A DNA stretch of 64,000 bases from contig NZ_FRDI01000002.1 of assembly GCF_900143255.1 (NCBI RefSeq), positions 172,851 to 236,850 of the forward strand, given 5' to 3'. The notes beneath the pieces were generated by a model. It made no database searches. It was not told the DNA's origin and saw only the letters and a program-made list of their open reading frames with translations. Below, piece by piece: positions 1 to 9,400 of this stretch (position 1 is the first letter of the stretch; every line of letters starts with the position of its first letter). The translations under genes were made by a program, and so were the position numbers. The DNA comes from Desulfovibrio litoralis DSM 11393 (lineage in GTDB: Bacteria > Desulfobacterota > Desulfovibrionia > Desulfovibrionales > Desulfovibrionaceae).

Positions 1-131
1 GAAAAACTACTGTTTCCAGAGCTATAGTGCTTTCAAGTTTGAAAAAAGAAGCTGTGGATTTTTCTAGTCCAAGTTTTAATCTCTGTAATATATATTCGAC
101 TGTTTTTTGGGGCTTTTGTAAAAAGTTATAG
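1..131 (+). pseudogene. Truncated second copy of tsaE (fragment)
   Basis: Bases 1-102 align without gaps to 458-559 inside the intact tsaE downstream, with about 11 mismatches (roughly 89% identity by eye). Read from base 3 the fragment keeps the tsaE frame (KTTVSRAIVLSSLKKEAVDF...), starting inside the Walker A motif. After base 102 the similarity stops abruptly and the frame ends at TAG 129-131. The 5' part lies outside the window, so the left boundary is unknown. It is a decayed partial duplication, not a functional gene. Bases 132-244 hold nothing recognisable. Confidence 0.8.
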
Positions 132-244
132 TCTCTTTTTATGTTTATGAGATTATTGAGCAATAATAGTTTAGCAATATTTTATAAAGTGATCAAAATT
201 TATAGTTGTTTTATTTTGTGTTTGGCTTGAGCTTGTAATAAAAC

Positions 245-273
245 TTGACTAGATAAAAAAGTAGTCATAAAAT
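245..273 (+). promoter_or_regulatory. Sigma70-type promoter of tsaE
   Basis: TTGACT at 245-250 and TAAAAT at 268-273 are separated by exactly 17 bases. The expected transcription start falls at about 280, which is the A of the tsaE ATG, and no Shine-Dalgarno sequence is visible, so the transcript may be leaderless. Confidence 0.55.
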
Positions 274-279
274 TTATAA

Positions 280-831
280 ATGGATATAATAAAAGTAGAT
301 TTTAATATAGACGGCTTGGAAGAAACCGAAAAGCTTGGGGCTATTCTCGCAGGTATTTTAGGTTCATTATTTTCCTCAACAGAAAAAAATAAACCGAGTG
401 GTTCTGTTGATTGTAATAACTTGCCGATTATTTTGTTAAATGGAACTTTAGGTGTGGGAAAAACTACTTTTTCCCGCTCGATAGTGCTTTCAAGTTTGAA
501 GAAAGAAACTGTTGATTTTTCTAGTCCAAGTTTTAATCTTTATAATATATATCCGACTGATCCTTTAATTATTCATGCCGACTTATATCGTTTGGTTCAA
601 GGTTCTGTGCCTGATGAAGAGTTTTTGGAATTTATTGAAAACAAAAATGCCGTGATTTTACTGGAGTGGAGTGAACGATTGCCCGCTTATCTTTATCCGT
701 CCGAGTATTTGCGTTTTGATTTTTCTTTTATAGAACAAGACTTTGAACTTAATCAAAAGCGTAATCTTGAAATAAGTGCCAAAGGGAAAAATGAGTGTTT
801 GATTTTAAAAGAATTAATTTTAGCTTTTTAA
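280..831 (+). CDS. tsaE: tRNA threonylcarbamoyladenosine biosynthesis ATPase TsaE
   Basis: TsaE is the small P-loop ATPase that drives the TsaB-TsaD complex, which makes t6A at position 37 of ANN-decoding tRNAs in the cytoplasm. Visible here are an N-terminal TEKLGAILAGIL helix, a Walker A motif GTLGVGKTT (about residues 55-63), the SPSFNLYNIY strand, HADLYRL and the EWSERL segment, all in family order. At 183 residues it is slightly longer than usual because of a linker at about residues 30-45 and a C-terminal extension. The ATG at 280 has no ribosome binding site, but a good promoter ends seven bases before it. A broken copy of the central part lies just upstream. lysC follows after 123 bases in the same direction. 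Confidence 0.9.
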   Translation: MDIIKVDFNIDGLEETEKLGAILAGILGSLFSSTEKNKPSGSVDCNNLPIILLNGTLGVGKTTFSRSIVLSSLKKETVDFSSPSFNLYNIYPTDPLIIHADLYRLVQGSVPDEEFLEFIENKNAVILLEWSERLPAYLYPSEYLRFDFSFIEQDFELNQKRNLEISAKGKNECLILKELILAF

Positions 832-954
832 AAAAACGTGTAACTTTTTAGTTTGTATAAAGTTATTAAAATGTATAGAATATTTTTTGTCTAAATGCTG
901 TATTACATAGAATTTAGTTTTTTATGATATAAAGTTAAAACATAAGGATATGAA

Positions 955-2205
955 ATGTCTATTATAGTACAAAAGTTTGGCGGAACTTCCGTTGCTACTT
1001 TAGAGAGAATGAAGTCCGTACAAAAAAAAGTTATGGCAGCCAGAGCCAAAGGTTATAAGGTGCTTGTTGTTTTATCTGCAATGGCCGGTGAAACAAACAG
1101 GTTACTCGCTTTGGCGAATGAATGGTCTGCTAATCCTGACCCTGCTGAAACTGATGTTTTGGTTGCTACCGGCGAACAATGTTCCATTGCTTTGTTTGCC
1201 ATGTTGTTAAAAGATTCCGGTGTTAAGGCTCGCTCTTTACTTGCACATCAAATTCCGATTTATACTGATGACAGTTATGGAAGGGCAAGAATTCACGGCA
1301 TAGAATCAGGCACTTTGGAAAATCTTTTTAATCATTATGATGTTCTTGTTGCCGCCGGTTTTCAGGGTAAAGACCATAAAGGTAGAATAACCACGCTTGG
1401 TCGAGGTGGTTCTGATACTTCTGCTGTTGCTTTGGCTTCGGCTCTTGGTTCGGTTGAGTGTGAAATTTATACTGATGTTGAGGGTGTTTATACGACTGAC
1501 CCCAATATGTGTAAAGATGCAAGAAAAATATCCCATATTTCTTATGACGAAATGCTCGAAATGGCGAGTATGGGAGCAAAAGTTTTAGAAATTCGCTCTG
1601 TTGAGTTTGCAAAAAAATATGATGTACCTGTTCATGTCAGGTCTACCTTCAGTGATAATGTCGGTACACTTGTAACAAAGGAGAATAAAATAATGGAACA
1701 TGTTTTAGTTTCCAGTATAGCTTATGATAAAGATCAGGCAAGAGTTACCCTGCGTTCTGTTCCGGATACTCCGGGTGTGGCGGCAAAAATTTTCAGCCCT
1801 CTAGCTGATGCGGGAATTGTTGTTGATATGATAGTTCAAAACCCGAGTCGTGATGGCGTTACTGATATGACCTTTACTACACCGCGTAAAGATATTAAAA
1901 AAACTATCGCCATAGCTGAAGATATTTGCAAAAAACTAGGTGGCAACGCAGAATTGACTTATGACCTTAATGTTGCCAAGGTTTCTGCTATCGGTGTTGG
2001 AATGCGTAACCATTCCGGCGTTGCGGCGATTGCTTTTGCGGCTTTACAAAAAGAAAATATTAATATTATGATGATTAGCACATCAGAAATAAAAATTTCT
2101 ATCTTAATTGAAGAAAAATATATAGAACTTGCCGTAAGAACTTTGCACGATATGTTTATCGGAACAGCCGATAAAATAGTTTGTGATGAAACCAACTATA
2201 ATTAA
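955..2205 (+). CDS. lysC: Aspartate kinase
   Basis: Cytoplasmic enzyme that phosphorylates L-aspartate with ATP, the first step towards lysine/diaminopimelate, threonine and methionine. The protein has the N-terminal KFGGTSV motif (residues 8-14), an amino-acid kinase domain to about residue 245 (TLGRGGSDTSA, TDVEGVYTTDP), and two ACT domains at about 265-410 (TLRSVPDTPGVAAKIF; MISTSEIKISIL), so lysine and/or threonine feedback is expected. The 416 residues match single-function bacterial aspartokinases. The ATG at 955 follows an AAGGATATGAA ribosome binding site. It is monocistronic, ending in a hairpin shared with the convergent ettA gene. No lysine riboswitch could be recognised in the 123-base leader. 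Confidence 0.95.
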   Translation: MSIIVQKFGGTSVATLERMKSVQKKVMAARAKGYKVLVVLSAMAGETNRLLALANEWSANPDPAETDVLVATGEQCSIALFAMLLKDSGVKARSLLAHQIPIYTDDSYGRARIHGIESGTLENLFNHYDVLVAAGFQGKDHKGRITTLGRGGSDTSAVALASALGSVECEIYTDVEGVYTTDPNMCKDARKISHISYDEMLEMASMGAKVLEIRSVEFAKKYDVPVHVRSTFSDNVGTLVTKENKIMEHVLVSSIAYDKDQARVTLRSVPDTPGVAAKIFSPLADAGIVVDMIVQNPSRDGVTDMTFTTPRKDIKKTIAIAEDICKKLGGNAELTYDLNVAKVSAIGVGMRNHSGVAAIAFAALQKENINIMMISTSEIKISILIEEKYIELAVRTLHDMFIGTADKIVCDETNYN

Positions 2206-2222
2206 ATTTTAACAACAATAAT

Positions 2223-2264
2223 AAAAAACAGCCGAATATGTTTAAATATCCGGCTGTTTTTTAT
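2223..2264. terminator. Bidirectional terminator between lysC and ettA
   Basis: A stem AAAACAGCCG / CGGCTGTTTT encloses an AT-rich loop, with A-runs before and T-runs after it. It can terminate both convergent genes. Confidence 0.85.
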
Positions 2265-2279
2265 TTTGAATTATTTTAA

Positions 2280-3962
2280 TTAACGAGTTAATTTTCTAAA
2301 TTTAATACGGTGTGGTTGTTCCGCCGCTTTGCCCAGACGTTTTTTACGATCTGCTTCATATTCAGAGTAATTTCCTTCAAAGAAAAATACTTTGGAATCG
2401 CCTTCAAAAGCGAGAATATGGCTGGCGATACGGTCTAAAAACCAACGATCGTGGCTGATTGTTAAAACACAGCCGGCGAAGTTTTCTAAAGCATCTTCCA
2501 AAGCTCGCATGGTATTTACATCAAGGTCGTTTGTCGGTTCGTCAAGCAGTATAACGTTTGCACCGGATTTAAGCATCTTTGCAAGATGCACTCGGTTACG
2601 TTCACCGCCTGATAAAACATCAACGTTTTTTTGTTGGTCAGCACCCATAATATTAAAACGAGAACAATAAGCTCTTGAATTTATTTCTTTATTACCAAGT
2701 TTAATGGTGTCATATCCATCGCTTATGACATCATAAACACTTTTACCTTGTTCGAGTGAAGCTCTGTCTTGGTCAACGTAAGCAAGCTTAACGGTTTCAC
2801 CTATAGTCATTGTTCCGCTGTCAGGCGTTTCTTGTCCGGTAATCATTTTAAACAAGGTGGTTTTACCGGCTCCGTTTGGTCCGATAATTCCAACAATAGC
2901 CCCGGCGGGAATAATAAAATTCATATCTTCAATTAAGAGCGTATCGCCTTTAGTTTTAGAAACGTTATTCGCTTCGATAACGAGCTTTCCAAGGCGTGGA
3001 CCGGGTGGAATATAAATTTCTAAATCTTTTCCGAGTCGTTCTGATTCATGAGAGAGCATGGCTTCATAAGCGTTAATACGGGCTTTGCTTTTTGCGTGGC
3101 GACCTTTTGGAGCCATGCGAATCCATTCTAATTCTCTGGCAAGAGTTTTTTGGCGTTCGGCTTCGGTTTTTTCTTCGTTGGCGAGACGTTTTTGTTTTTG
3201 TTCAAGCCATGAAGAATAGTTACCTTTCCAAGGAATCCCGCGACCTCTGTCAAGTTCCAAAATCCAACCGGCTACGTTATCTAAAAAGTAACGATCGTGG
3301 GTAACGGCGATAACTGTTCCCGGAAAACTTTGAAGAAAGTGTTCAAGCCAAGAAACCGACTCTGCGTCAAGGTGGTTTGTGGGTTCGTCTAATAATAAAA
3401 TATCAGGGTTTTTCAAAAGTAAGCGACAAAGAGCAACACGGCGACGTTCACCACCGGAAATTACGGAAACAGAAGTTTCGGGAGGTGGACAACGCAGTGC
3501 GTCCATAGCCATTTCGAGTTTTGCGTCTAAGTCCCAAACTCCCTTTGCGTCCATAAGTTCTTGAACTTCCGCCTGTTTTTCAATCAAAGCGTCCATTTCG
3601 TCAGCTTCCATTGGTTCGGAAAACTTTGCGTTTATGGCTTCAAACTCGTCTCTGATTTTGATAAGCTCACTTACGCCTTCTTCGACAATTTCTTTGACGC
3701 TTCTGGTTTCGTCAACGAGAGGTTCTTGAGGAAGATAACCTATAGTATAGTTAGGGGCGAGTACGGTTTCACCATCAAAGCTTTTATCTTCTCCGGCTAA
3801 AATTTTTAGGAGCGAGCTTTTTCCGGACCCGTTAAGCCCTAAAACTCCTATTTTTGCTCCATAAAAATAAGATAAAGAAATGTCTTTCAAGACTTCTTTT
3901 TGACCATGTTTTTTAGAAACACGAATCATCGAATAAATAATCTTATCAATCTCTTGGCTCAT
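2280..3962 (-). CDS. ettA: ABC-F translational throttle ATPase EttA
   Basis: ABC-F ATPases bind the ribosomal E site and EttA gates the first steps of elongation according to the ATP/ADP ratio; they are cytoplasmic and have no membrane domain. The 560-residue protein has two nucleotide-binding domains. NBD1 has Walker A GLNGSGKSS (about 41-49), the LxPQEP strand, SGGERRRVAL and DEPTNHLD. NBD2 has GPNGAGKTT (about 361-369), LSGGERNRVHLAKML and DEPTNDLD. The insert after Walker A in NBD1 (about 90-140) is the EttA arm, and the linker contains the basic KGRHAKSKARINAYE segment of the P-site tRNA interaction motif. The ATG follows AAAGGTG on the minus strand. Length and arm type favour EttA over Uup or YheS. 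Confidence 0.92.
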   Translation of the reverse strand: MSQEIDKIIYSMIRVSKKHGQKEVLKDISLSYFYGAKIGVLGLNGSGKSSLLKILAGEDKSFDGETVLAPNYTIGYLPQEPLVDETRSVKEIVEEGVSELIKIRDEFEAINAKFSEPMEADEMDALIEKQAEVQELMDAKGVWDLDAKLEMAMDALRCPPPETSVSVISGGERRRVALCRLLLKNPDILLLDEPTNHLDAESVSWLEHFLQSFPGTVIAVTHDRYFLDNVAGWILELDRGRGIPWKGNYSSWLEQKQKRLANEEKTEAERQKTLARELEWIRMAPKGRHAKSKARINAYEAMLSHESERLGKDLEIYIPPGPRLGKLVIEANNVSKTKGDTLLIEDMNFIIPAGAIVGIIGPNGAGKTTLFKMITGQETPDSGTMTIGETVKLAYVDQDRASLEQGKSVYDVISDGYDTIKLGNKEINSRAYCSRFNIMGADQQKNVDVLSGGERNRVHLAKMLKSGANVILLDEPTNDLDVNTMRALEDALENFAGCVLTISHDRWFLDRIASHILAFEGDSKVFFFEGNYSEYEADRKKRLGKAAEQPHRIKFRKLTR

Positions 3963-4104
3963 TATGCACCTTTAATAAATGGAAATATTGATTTAATAAA
4001 TAATCATACTCTATTTTATTTATTTGAACAAGTTGTAAAACAAGCTTTTTATCTTAATGAAATATTTAAACTAATCTAAATTAGGCTGAAAAATAATATT
4101 ATGC

Positions 4105-4131
4105 TTGACAGACTTTGAAATAATATATAAT
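4105..4131 (+). promoter_or_regulatory. Sigma70-type promoter of rpoZ
   Basis: TTGACA at 4105-4110 is followed by TATAAT at 4126-4131 (15-base spacer) or, with 17-base spacing, TAATGA at 4128. It leaves a leader of about 135 bases before rpoZ. The rest of the 313-base gap between ettA and rpoZ shows nothing else clear. Confidence 0.5.
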
Positions 4132-4275
4132 GATTTATACCCCCTCTTTAGTGAAAAGGGTCGGATTGGTAATTAAGTTAGTTTTAAAAAGAGTCATATT
4201 TTTTATGATTATGGCAATTTTTATTTTTTATAACAGCTAAATTTATAGTACTTTGGCTCTGCCTTAGGAGTTTTC

Positions 4276-4578
4276 ATGGCACGCATTACCGTTGAAGATT
4301 GTCAAGAACGTGTGAATAATCGTTTTTTATTGGTGCAAATGGTTATTAAACGTGTGGCTCAATATCGTGAAGGGTATGAGGCACTTGTTGGCTGTAACAA
4401 CAAAGAAATCGTTACTGCTTTGCGTGAAATTGCCTCAGGAAAAATTATTCCTGATGATTTTGCTCAATATAACCCTATGGAAGGGCAGGTTATGCCTGAT
4501 CCAAATAATTTAGAGGCACTTTCTGAATCACAAGATTTAAGAAAGCCAAAGATATACTTTGAAGACCATGTAGATTAA
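4276..4578 (+). CDS. rpoZ: DNA-directed RNA polymerase omega subunit
   Basis: RpoZ is the small subunit that wraps the beta-prime C terminus, helps assemble RNA polymerase and contributes to one ppGpp binding site. The first 60 residues carry the family signature: MARITVEDC, NRFLLVQMVIKRVAQ and the EIVTALREIASGKI helix region. The remaining 40 residues are an acidic tail of lower conservation. Its length of 100 residues is usual. The ATG at 4276 has TAGGAG six bases upstream. A strong promoter lies about 140 bases upstream and a hairpin about 30 bases downstream, so it is probably transcribed alone. Confidence 0.93.
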   Translation: MARITVEDCQERVNNRFLLVQMVIKRVAQYREGYEALVGCNNKEIVTALREIASGKIIPDDFAQYNPMEGQVMPDPNNLEALSESQDLRKPKIYFEDHVD

Positions 4579-4608
4579 CATAGTTTTTTAGCTTGTTCTT
4601 ATATCTTT

Positions 4609-4652
4609 TAAACCACCGTAACACACTCAAAAAGTGAGGTTATGGTGGTTTA
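4609..4652 (+). terminator. Hairpin after rpoZ, likely terminator
   Basis: The stem AAACCACC..TAAC / GTTA.GGTGGTTT closes on a small CACTC/GAGTG inner stem. Only a short T run follows, so it is a weaker intrinsic terminator than the others in the window. Confidence 0.55.
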
Positions 4653-4691
4653 AACTTGGAATCAAATTAAAATTTTGTTTGTTTTTTACCC

Positions 4692-4716
4692 TTGACATTT
4701 GTGTTGGCTGTATAAT
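4692..4716 (+). promoter_or_regulatory. Promoter-like pair upstream of dnaJ with short spacer
   Basis: A perfect TTGACA (4692-4697) and a perfect TATAAT (4711-4716) are only 13 bases apart, too close for ordinary sigma70 recognition. One box may belong to another promoter. The pair lies directly before a MITE-like element that separates it from dnaJ. Confidence 0.25.
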
Positions 4717-4730
4717 GTTATTTCATAACT

Positions 4731-4980
4731 AAGACCATTGCAACACTCGGTTTTGCGTACTTTTGTCATCGTTTTATACTCTGTATGCACATAGCATAAA
4801 ACGTCTTAAGTCTCAAAAACCACTCATTTTACAGGGAAATTAAATTTTCCCTTTGTTTCGGGGGATTCCCCCGAATCTCCCAAGTCCACTGGCAGGCAAA
4901 GCCAGCCTAGTGTCCTTATTCGTGGTTTTTGGAGTGTCTTTCTGGCGAAAGCCACTTTGAGCCTATTGTGCAATAGTCTC
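4731..4980 (-). mobile_element. MITE-like intergenic element, longest copy
   Basis: The element runs from AAGACCATTGCAACA to GCAATAGTCTC and shares the body of the other copies (CATAAAACGTCTTAA, AAAAACCAC / GTGGTTTTT, GTGTCTTTCTGGCGAAAG). It is about 60 bases longer because of an insert near 4855-4910 that contains its own hairpins (GGGGGATTCCCCC; GGC..GCC). TAACT flanks it on both sides (4726-4730 and 4981-4985), a probable target duplication. Strand is given relative to the copy at 55440. With 4981-5071, where nothing more is seen, it accounts for the rpoZ-dnaJ gap. Confidence 0.75.
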
Positions 4981-5071
4981 TAACTTATGTTTAACCATAA
5001 GTTTTTTATTTTATTGTCATCTGAAAAATATTGTTTATAACCCATAAATATTGGAATAATGGCTGTTTTAT

Positions 5072-6193
5072 ATGAGTCGACGAGATTATTATGAAATTTT
5101 AAGTGTTGAACGTACTATTGATGAAGATGGTTTAAAAAAAGCATATCGTAAAATCGCTTTTCAATATCACCCCGATAGAAACCCTGATGACCCTGAGGCA
5201 GAAGAACGCTTTAAAGAAGCGGCGGAAGCCTATGAGATTTTGCGAGATCCAAATAAAAGAGCTCGCTATGATCGTTTTGGACATGAAGGTGTAAGCGGTG
5301 GCGGAAGCGGATTTAGTAGTAATGATGATATTTTTAGTAGTTTCGGCGATATTTTCGGCGATCTTTTTGGTTTTTCATCAGGTTCACGCTCTCGTGGCCC
5401 TAGGCCTAGCGTTGGAAACGACCTGCGATATAACTTAAATATTAGTTTTCGTCAGGCTGCTAAAGGTGATGAGGTCAATATAAAAATTCCTCGTATGTCG
5501 ACTTGTCCTGAATGTAAAGGGAACAGATGTGCCGCCGGTTCAAGCCCTGAAACCTGTCCGCAATGTCAGGGCAGTGGGCAAGTTAGGCACAATCAAGGCT
5601 TTTTCCAAATTTCCGTTCCTTGTAATCGTTGTAATGGTGAGGGTGTTATTATTACTAACCCTTGTCCAAAATGTAAGGGACGTGGACAAATTCAAGAATT
5701 TAGAGAGTTAAGCGTTAAAATTCCTGCCGGTGTTGATAGTGGTAATCGCCTTAGAGTAAGGGGCGAGGGCGAAGCCGGTAAAAACGGCGGCCCTAACGGC
5801 GATCTTTATGTGTTTATTAAGGTTGATGATGATAAAACTTTTGAAAGGCAAGACCAAGATTTAATATATACAACTGAAATTACTATGGTTCAGGCGGCTA
5901 TTGGAAAGCGTATAGAAGTTCCTACCTTAGATAGCCCCGTTCCTATGGAAATTCCCGCCGGAACTCAGAGCGGTGAAGTATTCCGCCTTGACGGTCTTGG
6001 ATTGCCGAACCCAAATAATCCTAAGATAGTTGGAGATTTGTTGGTTGAAGTTAAGGTTTTAACTCCAAAACGCCTTTCAAAAAGACAACAAGAATTGCTT
6101 GAAGAGTTTGAAGCTTTAGAAGAAGAAAGACCAATTAATAAAGCAAAAAATATCTTTAAAAAAGTTGGAAAAGCCATGGGGCTTGATGATTAG
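5072..6193 (+). CDS. dnaJ: Chaperone protein DnaJ
   Basis: Co-chaperone that delivers unfolded clients to DnaK and stimulates its ATPase. The J domain is at residues 1-70 with HPD at about 33-35 ([11 protein letters not shown]), followed by a G/F-rich region (75-115), a cysteine-rich zinc region (about 145-205) and the C-terminal substrate-binding beta domains with IPAGVDSG and [13 protein letters not shown]. Three of the four zinc motifs are canonical ([24 protein letters not shown]). The first reads CPECKGNR, departing from CxxCxGxG. At 373 residues it is full length. No strong ribosome binding site precedes the ATG. No grpE or dnaK is nearby. Confidence 0.93.
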   Translation: MSRRDYYEILSVERTIDEDGLKKAYRKIAFQYHPDRNPDDPEAEERFKEAAEAYEILRDPNKRARYDRFGHEGVSGGGSGFSSNDDIFSSFGDIFGDLFGFSSGSRSRGPRPSVGNDLRYNLNISFRQAAKGDEVNIKIPRMSTCPECKGNRCAAGSSPETCPQCQGSGQVRHNQGFFQISVPCNRCNGEGVIITNPCPKCKGRGQIQEFRELSVKIPAGVDSGNRLRVRGEGEAGKNGGPNGDLYVFIKVDDDKTFERQDQDLIYTTEITMVQAAIGKRIEVPTLDSPVPMEIPAGTQSGEVFRLDGLGLPNPNNPKIVGDLLVEVKVLTPKRLSKRQQELLEEFEALEEERPINKAKNIFKKVGKAMGLDD

Positions 6194-6277
6194 TGGCTTA
6201 CCGCAAAACAACGCCAACCTTTATTGATTAAAAAACCTTTTGGAATAAAGCCTAATTAAGGCTAGACAATCAAAATA

Positions 6278-6439
6278 AAGACCATTACAATATAAGTTTA
6301 ACGGCTTATTATAATGGTCTTTGTTGTATAAAATATAAGGTATAATGCCAATAGTTAATTTTTTAGACGTTTTATTCTATTTACAACAGAGCATAAAACG
6401 ATAAAAAAAGAACGCAAAACCGAGTTTTGCAATGGTCTT
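6278..6439 (+). mobile_element. MITE-like intergenic element, degenerate copy
   Basis: Both ends are AAGACCATT-type (AAGACCATTACAATA at the left, TGCAATGGTCTT at the right). Internal CATAAAACGATAAAAAAAGAACGCAAAAC matches the right half of the copy at 55440. The left 45 bases form their own hairpin (AAGACCATTA / TAATGGTCTT). It contains a TATAAT at 6341-6346 that might serve the downstream gene. With the flanking 6194-6277 and 6440-6486, where nothing else is seen, it fills the gap after dnaJ. Confidence 0.6.
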
Positions 6440-6486
6440 TATTTTGAAATTTACCTTTAACTAAATTATTTTTGAGATAAATTTTT

Positions 6487-9400
6487 ATGTTACATAGTGG
6501 AACTCATATATCAATTCCGGCATCAGCTTTTATCCGAAAAACTCTTTTTTTGGATCCCGAAAGCTTTAAAGAATATCCTGAAGGCGTGCGTAAGCTTGTT
6601 ATGGAGCTTGCCTCAGAACTATATTTAGTTTGTTATAACCCTTTTATTGATGCCAAAAGAGTAAAAGCAAGCGTAAATAAGCGTTTTTACTCTTTAAAAA
6701 ACGGTTTATCCGATGAATACGCTAAAAGTATTCAAGAAGGGATAGATTCTTTTTGGGACGTCTACGAAGGCGACTTACGCTTTCGAGATACGATTATCGA
6801 ACGTTTAAAAACTGTTTTGCCTGCTGATAGTATAGATATTCGCCCTTCCGCCAGAGTGGAACGTGCGACTGATGCGACCGATTTAAGAATGGAACTGCCT
6901 TTAATGGTGCTTTTACCTCATAATACTGAGGAAGTTAGTGCGATTGTGCGTTTAGCTAACGAGCTTGGTTTTGCGATTGTTCCTCGTGGTGGGGGAACGG
7001 GCTTAACCGGCGGAGCTATTCCCGCTAAGAGGCGTTCTGTTATTTTAAGTTTGGAAAAATTAACGGCGATTAAAGAGATTAATGTTGAAAATCAATATAT
7101 TTGTCTTGAAGCCGGCGTAATTACGGTTAATGCATTTAAAGCGGCGGCGACCAAAAAATTGTTGTTTACCGTTGACCCTGCCTCTAAAGCTGCGTCAAGT
7201 ATAGGCGGAAATATTTCAGAAAACTCAGGCGGACCAATGGCTTTTGAATACGGTTCGGCTATCGACTGTATTTTATCTTATCGCATGGTTTTACCTGATG
7301 GAAAGGTTGTGGATATTGAACGCCAAAACCACCCGCGTCATAAAATTATGCCTGATGAAACCGCTGTTTTTATAATGAAAGACTCGGAAAGCGGAAAAGA
7401 AATAAAACAAATTTCTTTAAGCGGAACTGTGGTTAGAGCAGAGGGTCTTGGCAAAGACGTTACTAATAAAACCCTTGGCGGATTACCCGGAGTTCAAAAA
7501 GAAGGCGTAGACGGTATTATTACCGAAGCCTGTTTTGTGCTTTATCCCAAGCCTGAACATATGCAGGTCATGGTTTTGGAATTTTATGGGCAAAGCATGC
7601 GTACCGCCATGAACGTTATTAAAGAAATCGTTGAGTTGCGTAATGCGGAAAGGGAAAATGCGGATAAAGTCAAAATAACCGCCTTAGAAGAATTTAACAG
7701 TAAATATGTTAGAGTTATCGAATATAAGAAAAAGTCTCATAAATACGAAGGCGAGCCGATTTCTGTTTTAATTTTACAGTTAGACAGTAACGATAAAACC
7801 GCCCTCGAAGAAATGAGTAATAACATTATTGCGATTTGTGAACCTTTAAACGAAGTTGATGCCTTTTTAGCTAAAGACGAGAAAGAAGCCGAACTTTTTT
7901 GGGAAGATCGCCATCGTTTATCCGCTATTTCCAAGCGTACTTCTGGCTTTAAAATAAACGAAGATATTGTTATTCCAATGGAAGTAATTCCTGAATTTTC
8001 TGTTTTTTTAGAGCGTCTTAATGTAGAATGTTTAGCTAGTGCTTTCCGTGATGCGTTAAGAGATATTGCGGGGCTTGAAGACTTTCCTAACGAAGACAAA
8101 GAGTTAAACCAAATGTTTAGTTTGGCGTCTCGCTTGATGCAAGATGGTGGTTTGAATAATTACGAAAATGATTTGAGAGAAGCCAACTTGCTTAAGCGTT
8201 TAATGAGACAGGGAAAACGCATTCCTACGCCTACTTTTACTTTAGATGCTTATGTTGAACAGTTAAGAACCAATACCCTTAAACCTTTGGAAAAAGACGA
8301 AGAAGGGCTTGAATTACAGTGTAGCTTGTTCTTTTCCGAGTTGGTGGAACGCTATCCTTACTTGGCGGAAGAAATTTATAAAGCTGAAAAAATGATGCAG
8401 GATAAGCGTGTTATCGTTGCCAGCCATATGCACGCAGGCGATGGAAATTGCCACGTTAATATTCCCGTAAACTCCAATGATGCCGTTATGTTAAGAAAGG
8501 CAGAGTTGGTTGCAGGCGTTGTGATGAGCGTTGCTCAAAAACTTGGTGGTGCGGTTACCGGTGAACACGGCATTGGTATCACAAAAATTGCTTTTTTATC
8601 TGATGACGAGATGAATGCGTTAAAGGCATATAAAAAAGAGTGTGATCCCAATGACTTATTTAACCCTGCTAAACTCACTCAAAAAGAACTTCCAACACGC
8701 CCCTTTACCTTTTCATTTAACAAGTTAATTCAAGATATTAATCAAAGTGGCTTAAGGGAACAAGATAGAGAAACATTAGCTTCTTTATTAAAAACAGTAC
8801 AAGTTTGTAACCGTTGTGGAAAATGTAAAGACGTTTGTCCGATGCATTATCCTGACCCGACTTTCTTTTATTATCCACGGAATAAAAATATTTCTATTGG
8901 GGCTTTGGTCGAAGCAATTTTTTATTCAAACGGCTACCAGAATACGCCTGATCCCAAACTCTTAGCAGAATTATTGCGTATTATGGAACACTGTACGGGC
9001 TGTGGAAAGTGCATGGCGGTTTGTCCGGTTAAAATTAATTCGGCGGAAGTTGCCTTAAAACTACGTTCTTTTGTCGCCGAACGCAAAGCCGGCGGACACC
9101 CGATAAAAACTCAAGTTTTAAATTATTTAGCTCACAAACCCGAAGAACGTATTCCTAAAATGGCAAAGATGGCGGCTTTTGGGCAACATGTTCAAGAAAA
9201 GCTTTTTCCTTTATTGCAAAAACTGCCCGAAAGTTTCAGATCACGCATCAACAACCCCTTATTTAACAGTAAAACTCCGCCCGTAGGAAATAAAACCCTT
9301 GCCGACGCTTTACGTTTAATGCGTGGTAATATCTTTTTGCCTAAGACAGAACCGTCTTTTGATGCACAAAAGTCCGGGGCTTTGCCTGATGCGGTTTTAT

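Noticed and set aside
832-954. Lysine riboswitch before lysC
   Set aside because: The leader is only 123 bases, AT-rich and lacks any recognisable aptamer helices.
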